DNA from: M3007 sp038246345 | GTDB taxonomy: Bacteria > Bacteroidota > Bacteroidia > Chitinophagales > Saprospiraceae | Direction of reading: 5' to 3' | DNA: 13,933 nt | Assembly: GCA_038246345.1 (NCBI GenBank) | Contig: JBBRWA010000154.1 | Coordinates: forward strand, 1-13,933 | Shown: positions 1-6,240 of the stretch, in pieces | How the letters are laid out: each line of letters starts with the position of its first letter | How positions within the stretch are numbered: position 1 is the first letter of the stretch | Program-made: the position numbers and the translations under genes | The notes under the pieces: model-generated | What the model was told of the DNA's origin: nothing | Database searches by the model: none | Seen by the model: only the letters and a program-made list of their open reading frames with translations

Positions 1-315
1 CATGGCTTCATCCGACCACCAGCTGAGTACATATCGGCGCAGGACAAATTCTTGCGCGGGCAACTGAGCGGTAGCAAGACCCGGCAAAGGCATTATCCAA
101 GTCACATTTTCGTTGGGTGTTGTTGCTGTGTCATCAAAAATTGGTTGTTGTAGGTACCGGTTATAGGGCAGCAACAGTGAATTCATGGCTTGAAAGACCG
201 ATTGGTTTGCCATTTGGTCTACCTTGGATTTTGTGTACTTAAAACTTGTGCGGCGGAGCAGGTGTGCTGCACGGCGGGTACCCAGGGTGCCTTGGAAAGG
301 AGAGAGTGATGCCAT
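1..315 (-). CDS. DUF1800-family protein, N-terminal fragment (runs off left window edge)
   Basis: An open frame reads leftward from an ATG at 315-313 to base 1 without a stop, giving 105 codons; the C-terminal part lies outside the window. The protein starts MASLSPFQGTLGTRRAAHLL and continues with RRTSF. This opening (short N-terminus, a 'G-T-L-G-x-R-R-A-A-H-L-L-R-R-T/A-x-F' block) is the one I associate with DUF1800 proteins, large proteins of unknown activity common in Bacteroidota and often encoded next to DUF1501 proteins. There is no obvious signal peptide. An internal Met at residue 35 would be a worse start because it would cut off the conserved block. No Shine-Dalgarno is visible, which is normal for this phylum. 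The family call rests on this block alone, since the rest of the domain is missing. Confidence 0.72.
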   Translation of the reverse strand, partial: MASLSPFQGTLGTRRAAHLLRRTSFKYTKSKVDQMANQSVFQAMNSLLLPYNRYLQQPIFDDTATTPNENVTWIMPLPGLATAQLPAQEFVLRRYVLSWWSDEAM

Positions 316-492
316 TGTTCAAGAAGGATTGTTGATTTGAAATGATGGTCTGACCAGTGGTTTGGGCGGGTAGTTTCCTGATGCTGCGTTGTTGGACGGA
401 AAGATAATCCTGGAGTTTAATGAGGTGTTAATTTTTCTTTCTTTATTTTAGAGGAAAGGAATATCTGGACATTGGCTTTATGCAGAGTCCTC

Positions 493-667
493 GCCCTGAA
501 GTGGCGCAATCACTAACATTGGGCAACGCCTGATGGGCAAAGTCTGGAAAGAGGGGAAGCCCTGAAGGGGCGCAATCACTAACATTGGGCAACGCCTGAT
601 GGGCAAAGTCTGGAAAGAGGGGAAGCCCTGAAGGGGCGCAATCACTAACATTGGGCAACGCCCGATG
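493..667. repeat. 66-bp direct tandem repeat, 2.6 copies
   Basis: Copy 1 is 493-558, copy 2 is 559-624, and copy 3 is partial, from 625 to about 667. Copies 1 and 2 differ at a single base (t/g, ninth base of the unit), and copy 3 follows copy 2 for about 40 bases before diverging. Each unit begins gccctgaaggggcgcaatca and contains two small hairpin-forming blocks: GCCC-tgaag-GGGC at its start, and GGGC-aac-GCCC (complete in copy 3) around ttgggcaacgcc. The near-identity shows recent amplification or homogenisation. On the minus strand two frames stay open and would encode a 22-residue repeat peptide, but the lack of a natural start context, the position between two genes and the hairpins favour a structured non-coding element. 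Confidence 0.9.
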
Positions 668-684
668 GATGGGTAACGCCGAAT

Positions 685-720
685 AAAAAAGCCCCTGTAC
701 TCACAAAATGAATACAGGGG
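685..720 (-). terminator. Rho-independent terminator of the Lrp/AsnC-family gene
   Basis: A perfect 8-bp stem (cccctgta at 692-699 with tacagggg at 713-720) encloses a 13-base loop. Read on the minus strand it is followed after one C by six T residues (690-685). It lies 23 bases beyond the stop of the 744-1223 gene. An A-rich run on the other side would give a weaker terminator for plus-strand transcription as well. Confidence 0.85.
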
Positions 721-743
721 ATAAAAAATAAACACTGGAACAA

Positions 744-1223
744 TTATTTTTCGTCGTAATTGAACGGCAAAATCTTTGCATCCTTCACGGTGGAAAGTGT
801 CATAAGGGTTTTCAAACGCTCAATCTCTTCGATTTGGCTGATGGTTTTGAACAGCAGTTGCTCGTAGGTTGGAATGTCTTTACAAACAATCTTCATCAGG
901 AAGTCTGCTTCGCCAGTAATGATGTAACACTCGGTTACTTCATCAATGGAAGAGATTTTTTCCAGGAAGCTGTTCAACGCATTTTCTTTCTTCCAGGCGA
1001 GGGAAACCAACACAAATGTTTTCACATTCAAACCCATCTGATGTGGGTTAACTTGTGCATGGTAGCTTTGGATAATATCACTTTGTTCCAGTTTCTTGAC
1101 GCGCTCAAGTGTTGGCGCTGGTGATAGGCCAATTTTTTTGGACAGGTCAAGGTTGGTTATTTTACTGTTTTCCTGAAGGATTTTGAGGATTTTCAGGTCA
1201 ATTTTATCTAATTTGTCAGACAT
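744..1223 (-). CDS. Lrp/AsnC-family transcriptional regulator
   Basis: The product is 159 residues, the usual length of the leucine-responsive/asparagine-responsive regulator family. Residues 1-60 form the AsnC-type winged helix-turn-helix: 'LDKIDLKILKILQENSKITN' followed by 'LSKKIGLSPAPTLERVKKLE', with the recognition helix around Ser34-Val42. Residues about 68-150 form the RAM (ACT-like) ligand-binding domain, with 'VTECYIITGEADFLMKIVCK' at the position of the family's 'G.yDyll.v' block. Such proteins form dimers to octamers that bind DNA and usually sense an amino acid. The gene is monocistronic: a candidate promoter lies at 1303-1272 and a terminator at 720-685. It lies 325 bases downstream of a glutamate dehydrogenase gene on the same strand but is separated from it by that gene's terminator. 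Which amino acid it senses cannot be told, so I give no specific symbol. Confidence 0.93.
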   Translation of the reverse strand: MSDKLDKIDLKILKILQENSKITNLDLSKKIGLSPAPTLERVKKLEQSDIIQSYHAQVNPHQMGLNVKTFVLVSLAWKKENALNSFLEKISSIDEVTECYIITGEADFLMKIVCKDIPTYEQLLFKTISQIEEIERLKTLMTLSTVKDAKILPFNYDEK

Positions 1224-1271
1224 AGCTCAGATGAGAGGTGAGAAATTTTATTTCGGTGCAGTAATGTTGGT

Positions 1272-1303
1272 CAAAGGTACGATCAAAAAAAATATTGTAC
1301 AAG
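1272..1303 (-). promoter_or_regulatory. Candidate Bacteroidota-type promoter of the Lrp-like gene
   Basis: On the minus strand TACCTTTG (1279-1272) matches the Bacteroidota -7 consensus TAnnTTTG exactly, and CTTG (1303-1300), one base from the -33 TTTG, stands 20 bases upstream, the usual spacing. Transcription would begin near 1266, giving a leader of about 43 bases before the ATG at 1223. Motif match only. Confidence 0.45.
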
Positions 1304-1445
1304 AAAAATGCAATCAAGCCTTTGTAAATTTTGTTAATAAAGCCTTTTTGTCACATATCGGCAAAATGTATTCTTGTTGTTTTGTTTATTTGTGCTATTT
1401 GACCAACATAAATTTGCCTAAAATCAAGAATATAGATAATCGAAT

Positions 1446-1506
1446 AAAAAAAGCCGAATCAAAGACCTTCTTGGCAAAAAAGCCAAACAAAGGCCGTTGA
1501 TTCGGC
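1446..1506 (-). terminator. Strong Rho-independent terminator at the end of the ccm-gdh operon
   Basis: A 10-bp perfect outer stem (gccgaatcaa 1453-1462 with ttgattcggc 1497-1506) encloses a middle CCTT/AAGG pairing (1466-1469 with 1490-1493) and an inner ttggc/gccaa stem (1471-1475 with 1482-1486). On the minus strand the structure is followed by seven T residues (1452-1446). It begins 42 bases beyond the gdh stop codon and should end the ccmBCD-gdh transcript. Confidence 0.88.
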
Positions 1507-1547
1507 TGTAATTTCCGAAAATACGGCAAAAAATTCTGCCTATACGA

Positions 1548-2969
1548 TTATGGGAAAATTCCCATGGAAATATAATCGCCCGCAATTTTTTTCAGCGAGC
1601 ATACAAACGCTGCAGTACGCATGTCTTCAATCTTCGGATGTGCGGCGTAAGTTTCCTTTATTTGTGTGTAGGCGGTAATCATGGTGTCTTCCAGGCCCGA
1701 GTTCACCAATTCAATTTCAGTGCCACCCCGTGTCAGGAACTCATGCTCGCGATCGGAGATGGTTTTTCCAGTCATTTCCTCCACTTTTTTCACGATGCGT
1801 TCAAACGCATTGTGCTGGAAACGGTTTTCCAAACGACCAAAACGGTGGTGAGAAAGGTTTTTCAACCATTCAAAATAAGAAACCGTCACACCGCCAGCAT
1901 TGATATAGAAGTCGGGCAAGATAACAATGCCTTTTTTCAGCAAAATTGGTTCGGCATCGGCAGTAATAGGACCATTGGCAGCTTCGGCAATGATTTTTGC
2001 CTTGATGCGGGCTGCATTTTCAGGCGTGATTTGGTTTTCCAGCGCTGCTGGCACCAGGATATCGCACGCAACTTCGAGTATAGCCTGGGCATTGCCAATA
2101 TGCTCCGTACCGGGGAAGCCAATGATGGAACCGGTGTCTACTCGGAAAGCCAAAAGCTTTTTAACATCGATGCTTTTCCCATCGTTGCTGACAATAGATC
2201 CTTCGCGTTCAGAAACGCCTATGATTTTGACAGCACCATCTTCCTGGCTGATGAGGGCGGTATTGCTGCCCACGTTGCCAAGACCTTGTACCACCATTGT
2301 TTTCCCCTCAATACCTTTGGTAAGGCCAATTTTTTTCATGTCTTCCTCATAGGACATGCATTCCCGCAGGCCATAAAAAACACCACGACCAGTGGCTTCG
2401 TTGCGACCTCGAATACCATTCAGCATCACAGGTTTGCCGGTTACGCACCCAATGGCATCCACCTCGCCGTGGCGAAGCGCTTGGTAGGTGTCGAGAATCC
2501 AGGCCATTTCACGCGGACCAGTTCCATAGTCCGGTGCAGGCACGTCAATGCCGGGGCCAATGAAGTTTTTCTTGACCAATTCAGCCGTATAGCGCCGTGT
2601 AATGTTCTGCAGCTGCTCGGTGGAGAAATTGGCAGGATTAATTTTGATGCCGCCTTTAGCGCCGCCGAACGGTACGTCGACCAAGGCACATTTATAGCTC
2701 ATCAAAGCAGCCAGGGCCATTACTTCGTCCTGGTTTACGCCTTCGGAATAACGAATACCACCTTTGGTGGGCATCCGGTGGTGGCTGTGTTGTACACGGT
2801 AAGCCTCTACGACCTGGTAATCATCTCCCACGCGTACGGGGAAACGGATTTGAAGGACGAGGTTGCAAGCTTTGATTTGTTCAACGAGGCCGCGTGGGAT
2901 CTCAGTGTAGGCGGCTGCTTTGTCAACGTAGTTTTCTACACTCTCAAAAAAGCTAATGTGGCTACTCAT
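1548..2969 (-). CDS. gdhA: Glu/Leu/Phe/Val dehydrogenase family protein, most likely glutamate dehydrogenase
   Basis: The product is 473 residues, the length of glutamate dehydrogenases (leucine and phenylalanine dehydrogenases are shorter). It catalyses reversible oxidative deamination of glutamate to 2-oxoglutarate and ammonia in the cytoplasm. The N-terminal substrate domain carries 'MPTKGGIRY' (Lys69), Lys93 and 'VPFGGAKGGI' (Lys105, catalytic lysine motif), then 'DVPAPDYGTG' with the catalytic aspartate at about 147. The Rossmann domain has 'VVQGLGNVGS' (229-234), 'IAEAANGP' (327-333) and 'LPDFYINAGGVTVSYFEW' (351-368). All key residues appear intact. The general sequence style suggests an NAD-linked enzyme, but coenzyme choice cannot be fixed by eye. 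The start ATG lies inside the end of ccmD (ATGA overlap), which points to translational coupling and supports the start. A strong terminator follows. Confidence 0.94.
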   Translation of the reverse strand: MSSHISFFESVENYVDKAAAYTEIPRGLVEQIKACNLVLQIRFPVRVGDDYQVVEAYRVQHSHHRMPTKGGIRYSEGVNQDEVMALAALMSYKCALVDVPFGGAKGGIKINPANFSTEQLQNITRRYTAELVKKNFIGPGIDVPAPDYGTGPREMAWILDTYQALRHGEVDAIGCVTGKPVMLNGIRGRNEATGRGVFYGLRECMSYEEDMKKIGLTKGIEGKTMVVQGLGNVGSNTALISQEDGAVKIIGVSEREGSIVSNDGKSIDVKKLLAFRVDTGSIIGFPGTEHIGNAQAILEVACDILVPAALENQITPENAARIKAKIIAEAANGPITADAEPILLKKGIVILPDFYINAGGVTVSYFEWLKNLSHHRFGRLENRFQHNAFERIVKKVEEMTGKTISDREHEFLTRGGTEIELVNSGLEDTMITAYTQIKETYAAHPKIEDMRTAAFVCSLKKIAGDYISMGIFP

Positions 2970-3193
2970 TTTTTTTCGTCGTTGAGTTGATACTCTAGTT
3001 TGGTTAGTTTTCGATCAAGTCGGACAAGATACCAGATGATTCCAAGGAAAATGAGCAAAATCACCCCGACTACGACGTTGATCTTGCCTGTTTCGCGCAT
3101 GAAATCACGATTGCCTTGTGCTTGAACGATAGGCAAATGTATGGTGAGAAACAGAATTAAAATAAAAAATCTGAACGTTTTGAGAAATTTCAT
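2966..3193 (-). CDS. ccmD: CcmD-family small membrane protein of cytochrome c maturation
   Basis: The 75-residue product has a signal-like hydrophobic N-terminus (MKFLKTFRFFILILFLTIHL, possible cleavage after VQA near residue 25) and one transmembrane helix at about 38-59, followed by a short charged tail 'VRLDRKLTKLEYQLNDEKK'. A short first segment, one central helix and an 'R.DR+...LE' basic tail is the pattern of Bacteroidota CcmD-like proteins, which assist the haem-handling CcmABC complex in the inner membrane. Position directly downstream of ccmC supports the call. The sequence alone would be too short for certainty. It overlaps the gdh start by 4 bases. In the 65-base gap upstream, a minus-strand TTTG with a poorly conserved -7 box could be a weak internal promoter for ccmD-gdh. 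Confidence 0.75.
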   Translation of the reverse strand: MKFLKTFRFFILILFLTIHLPIVQAQGNRDFMRETGKINVVVGVILLIFLGIIWYLVRLDRKLTKLEYQLNDEKK

Positions 3194-3258
3194 CTTTCAA
3201 AAAGAAATATTTTATTAAAAAAAAACGGAAAACACAAAAGGAATGCCCATAAATACAA

Positions 3259-4386
3259 TTAATAAATGCCCAACACCTTATCGCGTAATTTCAAATACCG
3301 ATACCGCAGTTGTGCAATCCAAACCCCCAGCAAAGTAAAGCCGATGATGGAGGGGTAAAAAACCATCCGCATCGTATTATCGAGGTCCTGGCTGCCAAAT
3401 GCAGGGCTTCCTGTGGCACCAGGATGTAAACTGGCAAACATTCTCGGCACAATGTACAGCAGCGGAATCAATGATGCAAAGGCAAATATATTATACACTG
3501 CAGCAAGCCGCGCGCCTTTTTCCGGTTCGTCAAAAGATGCCCGTAAAATGAAGTAGGCCAGGTATATCAAAAGTGCCACTGCTGTCATCAATTGCTTGAT
3601 GTCATTGCTCCAGGCGGCCCCCCAGGCGTAGTGCGCCCAAAGCATCCCTGTCACGAGTCCCATTATCCCAAAAAGCAAGCCTGCCTCGGTAAACGCCACG
3701 GCTTTGCGGTCGTCATCGCCATCCTGGCTGCGCAAATATTTGACACTGTACACCACCGAAGCCAAAAACATAAACATCAACGCAAACCACATCGGCACAT
3801 GGTAATAGGTATTTCGGATGCTTTCGTAGATTACGTTGCGGTATGGGAAGGAAATGTCTTTAACTATGTGCAGGTTTTCGACGGGGTTTTGCCGCCAATC
3901 TTTTGCTGATAATCTAGAAAATACATATTCACCTGTCACGGCATCCATAAATGCCATGGTATCGATGCCGCCATCAAGAACTGGAGTTGTGAACATGGCA
4001 GTGTCGGCACGCAATTCAACGGCACTTGGTAGCAGCGAAACCCCGTCGCTTGGGTGGTCAATAATTGCGTTTAGCATCACCGAAGGAGATTCGCGCGGCA
4101 GCATACTAGGCGTGTAGAATGAAGCCTCCAAAGTGGTGTCGTTCAAAATCGTCAATTCCTGGCCTAATATTGCCTGCGTTTCATCGTATTGGAGCCATAC
4201 CCGAATAGCCTTGGACTCCGCCTTGGTATAGTAGGAATTGTAGCCATGGAATTGAAATCGGAGTGGACCTTTTCCTGTCTTTGCGGTTTCAGGTGTTAGG
4301 TATGTTATCCCCGGTTTCAAAGGAACGAGCATGCCGGCAACTACAGCGTATATAATAAGGAGTACGGATAAGGCTTTCCACCACAT
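3259..4386 (-). CDS. ccmC: CcmC/CcsA-family haem-handling protein with an expanded periplasmic loop
   Basis: The 375-residue inner-membrane protein belongs to the haem-handling (WWD) family that delivers haem to CcmE during cytochrome c assembly. I see helices at about 3-21, 198-216, 232-250, 265-283, 297-315 and 342-361. The WWD-like loop is at 250-263 (W250, W255-G, W259, N261-D262), with probable haem-ligand histidines at His196 ('YYHVPMW') and His321 ('SLHPG'). The Trp before Asp is Asn here; I recall this variant as common in Bacteroidota. The 'YNIFAF.SLIPLL.I.PRM..SLHPG' stretch is typical of the family. Oddly, about 170 extra residues (25-195), predicted periplasmic, sit between helices 1 and 2, whereas classical CcmC is about 220-250 residues in all. 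It lies between ccmB and ccmD, 60 bases after ccmB. Confidence 0.88.
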   Translation of the reverse strand: MWWKALSVLLIIYAVVAGMLVPLKPGITYLTPETAKTGKGPLRFQFHGYNSYYTKAESKAIRVWLQYDETQAILGQELTILNDTTLEASFYTPSMLPRESPSVMLNAIIDHPSDGVSLLPSAVELRADTAMFTTPVLDGGIDTMAFMDAVTGEYVFSRLSAKDWRQNPVENLHIVKDISFPYRNVIYESIRNTYYHVPMWFALMFMFLASVVYSVKYLRSQDGDDDRKAVAFTEAGLLFGIMGLVTGMLWAHYAWGAAWSNDIKQLMTAVALLIYLAYFILRASFDEPEKGARLAAVYNIFAFASLIPLLYIVPRMFASLHPGATGSPAFGSQDLDNTMRMVFYPSIIGFTLLGVWIAQLRYRYLKLRDKVLGIY

Positions 4387-4392
4387 TTTTTT

Positions 4393-4430
4393 TAATTTGA
4401 TGATTAGGTAATTTGATAATGTGATAATTG
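4393..4430. repeat. AT-rich 'aatttgataatt' iterated motif between ccmB and ccmC
   Basis: The 60-base gap between ccmB and ccmC is filled by variants of aatttgatgatt / taatttgataat / tgataatt. A longer block of the same motif covers the end of the EAD11-like gene at 6920-6966, and both run into 'gttgggg' or 'tggggcg'. It appears to be a dispersed low-complexity intergenic repeat. No stem able to terminate transcription is visible, so it should not break the operon. Confidence 0.55.
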
Positions 4431-4446
4431 GGGCGTTGTGTTTGGG

Positions 4447-5106
4447 CTAATCTCTCCAGATAAAGGGGAAGAGCAGGAAGGTTAGGGTTAGGAGGATGAC
4501 ATCAATGGCTAGGAGGTTGTATATGTCGCGTTGGTAGGCCGTATCCTGGATCAACCGGAGGGAGATGGCGGAAAGGCGCACCAGTGTAAGTAAAATGGGG
4601 AGTATGATCGGGAAACTTAGGATGGCCATGAGCGTAGCGCTGTTGTTCGCCTTGGCCGCAATGGACGCTATGAAGGTGAACGCAATGCCAAAGCCAAGAC
4701 TGCCCAAACAAATAACCAAAGCAAATAACGGCAGGTCTTTCACCGGATTGCCTGCCACTAAACTATAGGCACCATAAGATAAGGTGCTCAGTACCAACAA
4801 TAACACGCTGTTGTACACGATTTTCGACAGTATCAGCATGGCCGGATCCACCAGTTGGTAATAGTACAACTGCCGGGTACCGCTTTCTTGTACAAAACTT
4901 TTTACCACTGCATTGATGCTCGCAAACAGGACTATCAGCCAAAAAAGGATATTCCAGACAGGAGGCTGCACCTTAATACTGGCGATATACACCACAAAAA
5001 CCATACTAAACACGTATAACACGATGCCGCTGATGGCGTAGCGCTGCCGGAATTCGATGATGAATTCTTTGCGGAGCAGGGTGAGGAAAAGGTTGAATGA
5101 TGGCAT
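4447..5106 (-). CDS. ccmB: CcmB-family haem exporter/ABC permease subunit
   Basis: The product is 219 residues, the family's normal length, starting MPSFNLFLTLLRKEFIIEFR. This N-terminus ('L+KE...E+RQ+YA+SG+VLY') is typical of CcmB, the membrane subunit of the CcmAB transporter in cytochrome c maturation. Six hydrophobic segments follow, with the conserved 'SFVQESGTRQLYYYQL' cytoplasmic loop near residues 77-92 and an 'ANNSATLMAILSFPIILPIL' block near 155-174. I chose the ATG at 5106: a longer in-frame start at 5268 would add about 54 unlike residues and overlap the divergent gene. It is the first gene of a ccmB-ccmC-ccmD-gdh unit. ccmA, ccmE and ccmF are not in the window and must lie elsewhere. 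Confidence 0.92.
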   Translation of the reverse strand: MPSFNLFLTLLRKEFIIEFRQRYAISGIVLYVFSMVFVVYIASIKVQPPVWNILFWLIVLFASINAVVKSFVQESGTRQLYYYQLVDPAMLILSKIVYNSVLLLVLSTLSYGAYSLVAGNPVKDLPLFALVICLGSLGFGIAFTFIASIAAKANNSATLMAILSFPIILPILLTLVRLSAISLRLIQDTAYQRDIYNLLAIDVILLTLTFLLFPFIWRD

Positions 5107-5203
5107 AATTTGGATTCGGGGCGAAGGTAAGGTAGTGTAGCGCGATTCCTGTAATTTAATGGTAGCAAGTTTGGAAGTGTACCAGCCATCACATTTTCTT
5201 TTA

Positions 5204-5211
5204 TACATTTG
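5204..5211 (+). promoter_or_regulatory. Candidate -7 element for the 5254-6926 two-gene unit
   Basis: TACATTTG (5204-5211) matches TAnnTTTG exactly in the 147-base gap between divergent genes, with the start codon 43 bases downstream. No TTTG stands 19-21 bases upstream (the nearest, 5170-5173, is 30 bases away), so this is a half-site. I could not find a convincing promoter for ccmB on the other strand. Confidence 0.3.
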
Positions 5212-5253
5212 CAGGGTACACATCAACCATTGAAAATCTAAAAATCCCTTACC

Positions 5254-6240
5254 ATGGCGCCAAAGCAAATACTCCTGCTGCTTTTATTCCTGGGCTTAAG
5301 TTTTATTCCAAATTTGAAGACCCAAACCATCACTTTCAACGAGAAGGACACTCCGTTTTTTGACCAGAAATCAGTTGCCTACCAACGTTGGCTCGATAAA
5401 ACGGGGCTTGGGGCGGCCCTTCAGGTCACCAAGTTGCGCTTGAAAAAAGACAGCACCGAACTGGAAATGCTGCTTCGGGTGAATGCCACCGACCTCGATT
5501 CTGCCATCGCGCTGTGGAACCGCTGCAAAGACGACTATCATCTGGCAACAGGACAGGATATTGAAGAAAAACTCTTCTGGAATTTTTCCAGTTTTATGGA
5601 AATTCCGCCAGCACAAGGAAACGTACAAGTGTATGTGCTCGACAGCGACGGCGCGTATATCCCCTGTTTTTACGTGGGCATCTGGGAAGAAAACGGCAGT
5701 ATCCGCTGGGATTCTAAAATTCGAGAATGCAAGGACAAGCCCCTGGACATACAGCTCAAACCCCTTGTTTTGACACAAACGACAAGGGGCAAGACCACCG
5801 AAATCAAAAAAGCCAGGACTTCCGAAGATGTGTTCAACAGCATCATGGCCTTTCTCAGCGGGCGCTATGGAGCAGTTAACTGCCACGACCGAAAACCTGA
5901 AATTGAAGAAGAATCGCGCAATGAAACTTCCATGCGCGTCAGTATTTCCGACTTGTGCCGGGTGGTGCTCACCGATGAAAAGGAATCCATGTGGTGCCGG
6001 GGGGTAAAGTTGCTGGGTTGGGATTGCAACGATGTGCGCCGCGAACGCCTCGAATTTGAATTCACCTACGCCACGGGCAGCGACCGTATCAGCGGAAAAC
6101 TCACAGGCAAGTTCGGCTCCGGAGTATATCGGCCCCGAAAAAGCGGCTACATGGATATGGAACCCGATTTCAACGACTACCTCGATGATTTTCACCGCAA
6201 GTTTCAACTGGCACTCAAAGCATATTTAGAGAAACCATGA
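5254..6240 (+). CDS. Secreted protein of unknown function with seven cysteines, coupled to the EAD11-like gene
   Basis: The 328-residue product begins MAPKQILLLLLFLGLSFIPN, a clear signal peptide (hydrophobic core 6-18, probable cleavage near residue 24, no lipobox cysteine), so it should reach the periplasm or beyond. The mature part is hydrophilic and rich in charged residues, without other membrane helices. It has seven cysteines at 91, 138, 159, 210, 235, 248 and 258, an odd number; pairs could form disulfides. Aromatic-rich alternating stretches such as 'NVQVYVLDSDGAYIPCFYVG' (123-142) and 'RLEFEFTYATGSDRISGKLT' (265-284) suggest beta structure. I recognise no family. Its stop overlaps the next start (ATGA), so the two proteins are probably made together and may cooperate across the membrane. 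There is no T9SS sorting tail. The antisense frame over it is a shadow. Confidence 0.85.
   Translation: MAPKQILLLLLFLGLSFIPNLKTQTITFNEKDTPFFDQKSVAYQRWLDKTGLGAALQVTKLRLKKDSTELEMLLRVNATDLDSAIALWNRCKDDYHLATGQDIEEKLFWNFSSFMEIPPAQGNVQVYVLDSDGAYIPCFYVGIWEENGSIRWDSKIRECKDKPLDIQLKPLVLTQTTRGKTTEIKKARTSEDVFNSIMAFLSGRYGAVNCHDRKPEIEEESRNETSMRVSISDLCRVVLTDEKESMWCRGVKLLGWDCNDVRRERLEFEFTYATGSDRISGKLTGKFGSGVYRPRKSGYMDMEPDFNDYLDDFHRKFQLALKAYLEKP

Larger units (their letters stand above)
316..743. other. Non-coding region upstream of the DUF1800 gene
   Basis: These 428 bases separate the start of the DUF1800-like gene from the stop of the Lrp-like gene. The right part holds a 66-bp tandem repeat and a terminator hairpin, listed separately. 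The left part (316-480) is ordinary AT-richer sequence that presumably holds the DUF1800 promoter. On the minus strand a TATCTTTC near 408-401 is one base from the Bacteroidota -7 consensus TAnnTTTG, but no matching -33 TTTG lies at the right distance, so I do not call it. Minus-strand reading frames across the repeat stay open only because the 66-base period is a multiple of three; I do not regard them as genes. Confidence 0.6.
1224..1547. other. AT-rich intergenic region between the Lrp-like gene and the gdh gene
   Basis: These 324 bases hold the candidate promoter of the Lrp-like gene on the left and the gdh terminator on the right. The middle (about 1304-1445) is very AT-rich and carries two direct 'aagccttt' blocks at 1317 and 1340. 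AT-rich DNA of this sort is a plausible place for Lrp-type self-regulation, but I see no clear symmetrical operator. No credible gene is present: a plus-strand frame of about 105 codons is made of low-complexity AT-rich sequence and crosses the terminator. Confidence 0.6.

Noticed and set aside
493..667. Possible CRISPR-like array
   Set aside because: The units are contiguous 66-bp tandem copies with no unique spacers.
443..735. Two overlapping minus-strand frames encoding a 22-residue repeat peptide
   Set aside because: Openness follows from the 66-base tandem repeat; the frames cross the terminator or end at no natural gene boundary, and no start signal is visible.
1183..1500. 105-codon plus-strand frame between the Lrp-like gene and gdh
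   Set aside because: Low-complexity AT-rich translation that begins inside one gene and runs into the gdh terminator.
1638..2990. 450-codon plus-strand frame opposite gdh
   Set aside because: It is exactly antisense to a fully conserved dehydrogenase and its translation resembles no protein family; shadow of codon usage.
5107..5268. Upstream extension of ccmB to an ATG at 5268
   Set aside because: The added residues do not resemble CcmB, the protein would be too long, and the frame would overlap the divergent gene and its promoter.
5371..6207. 278-codon minus-strand frame opposite the secreted protein gene
   Set aside because: The plus-strand gene has a signal peptide and is coupled to the next gene; the antisense product has no recognisable features.
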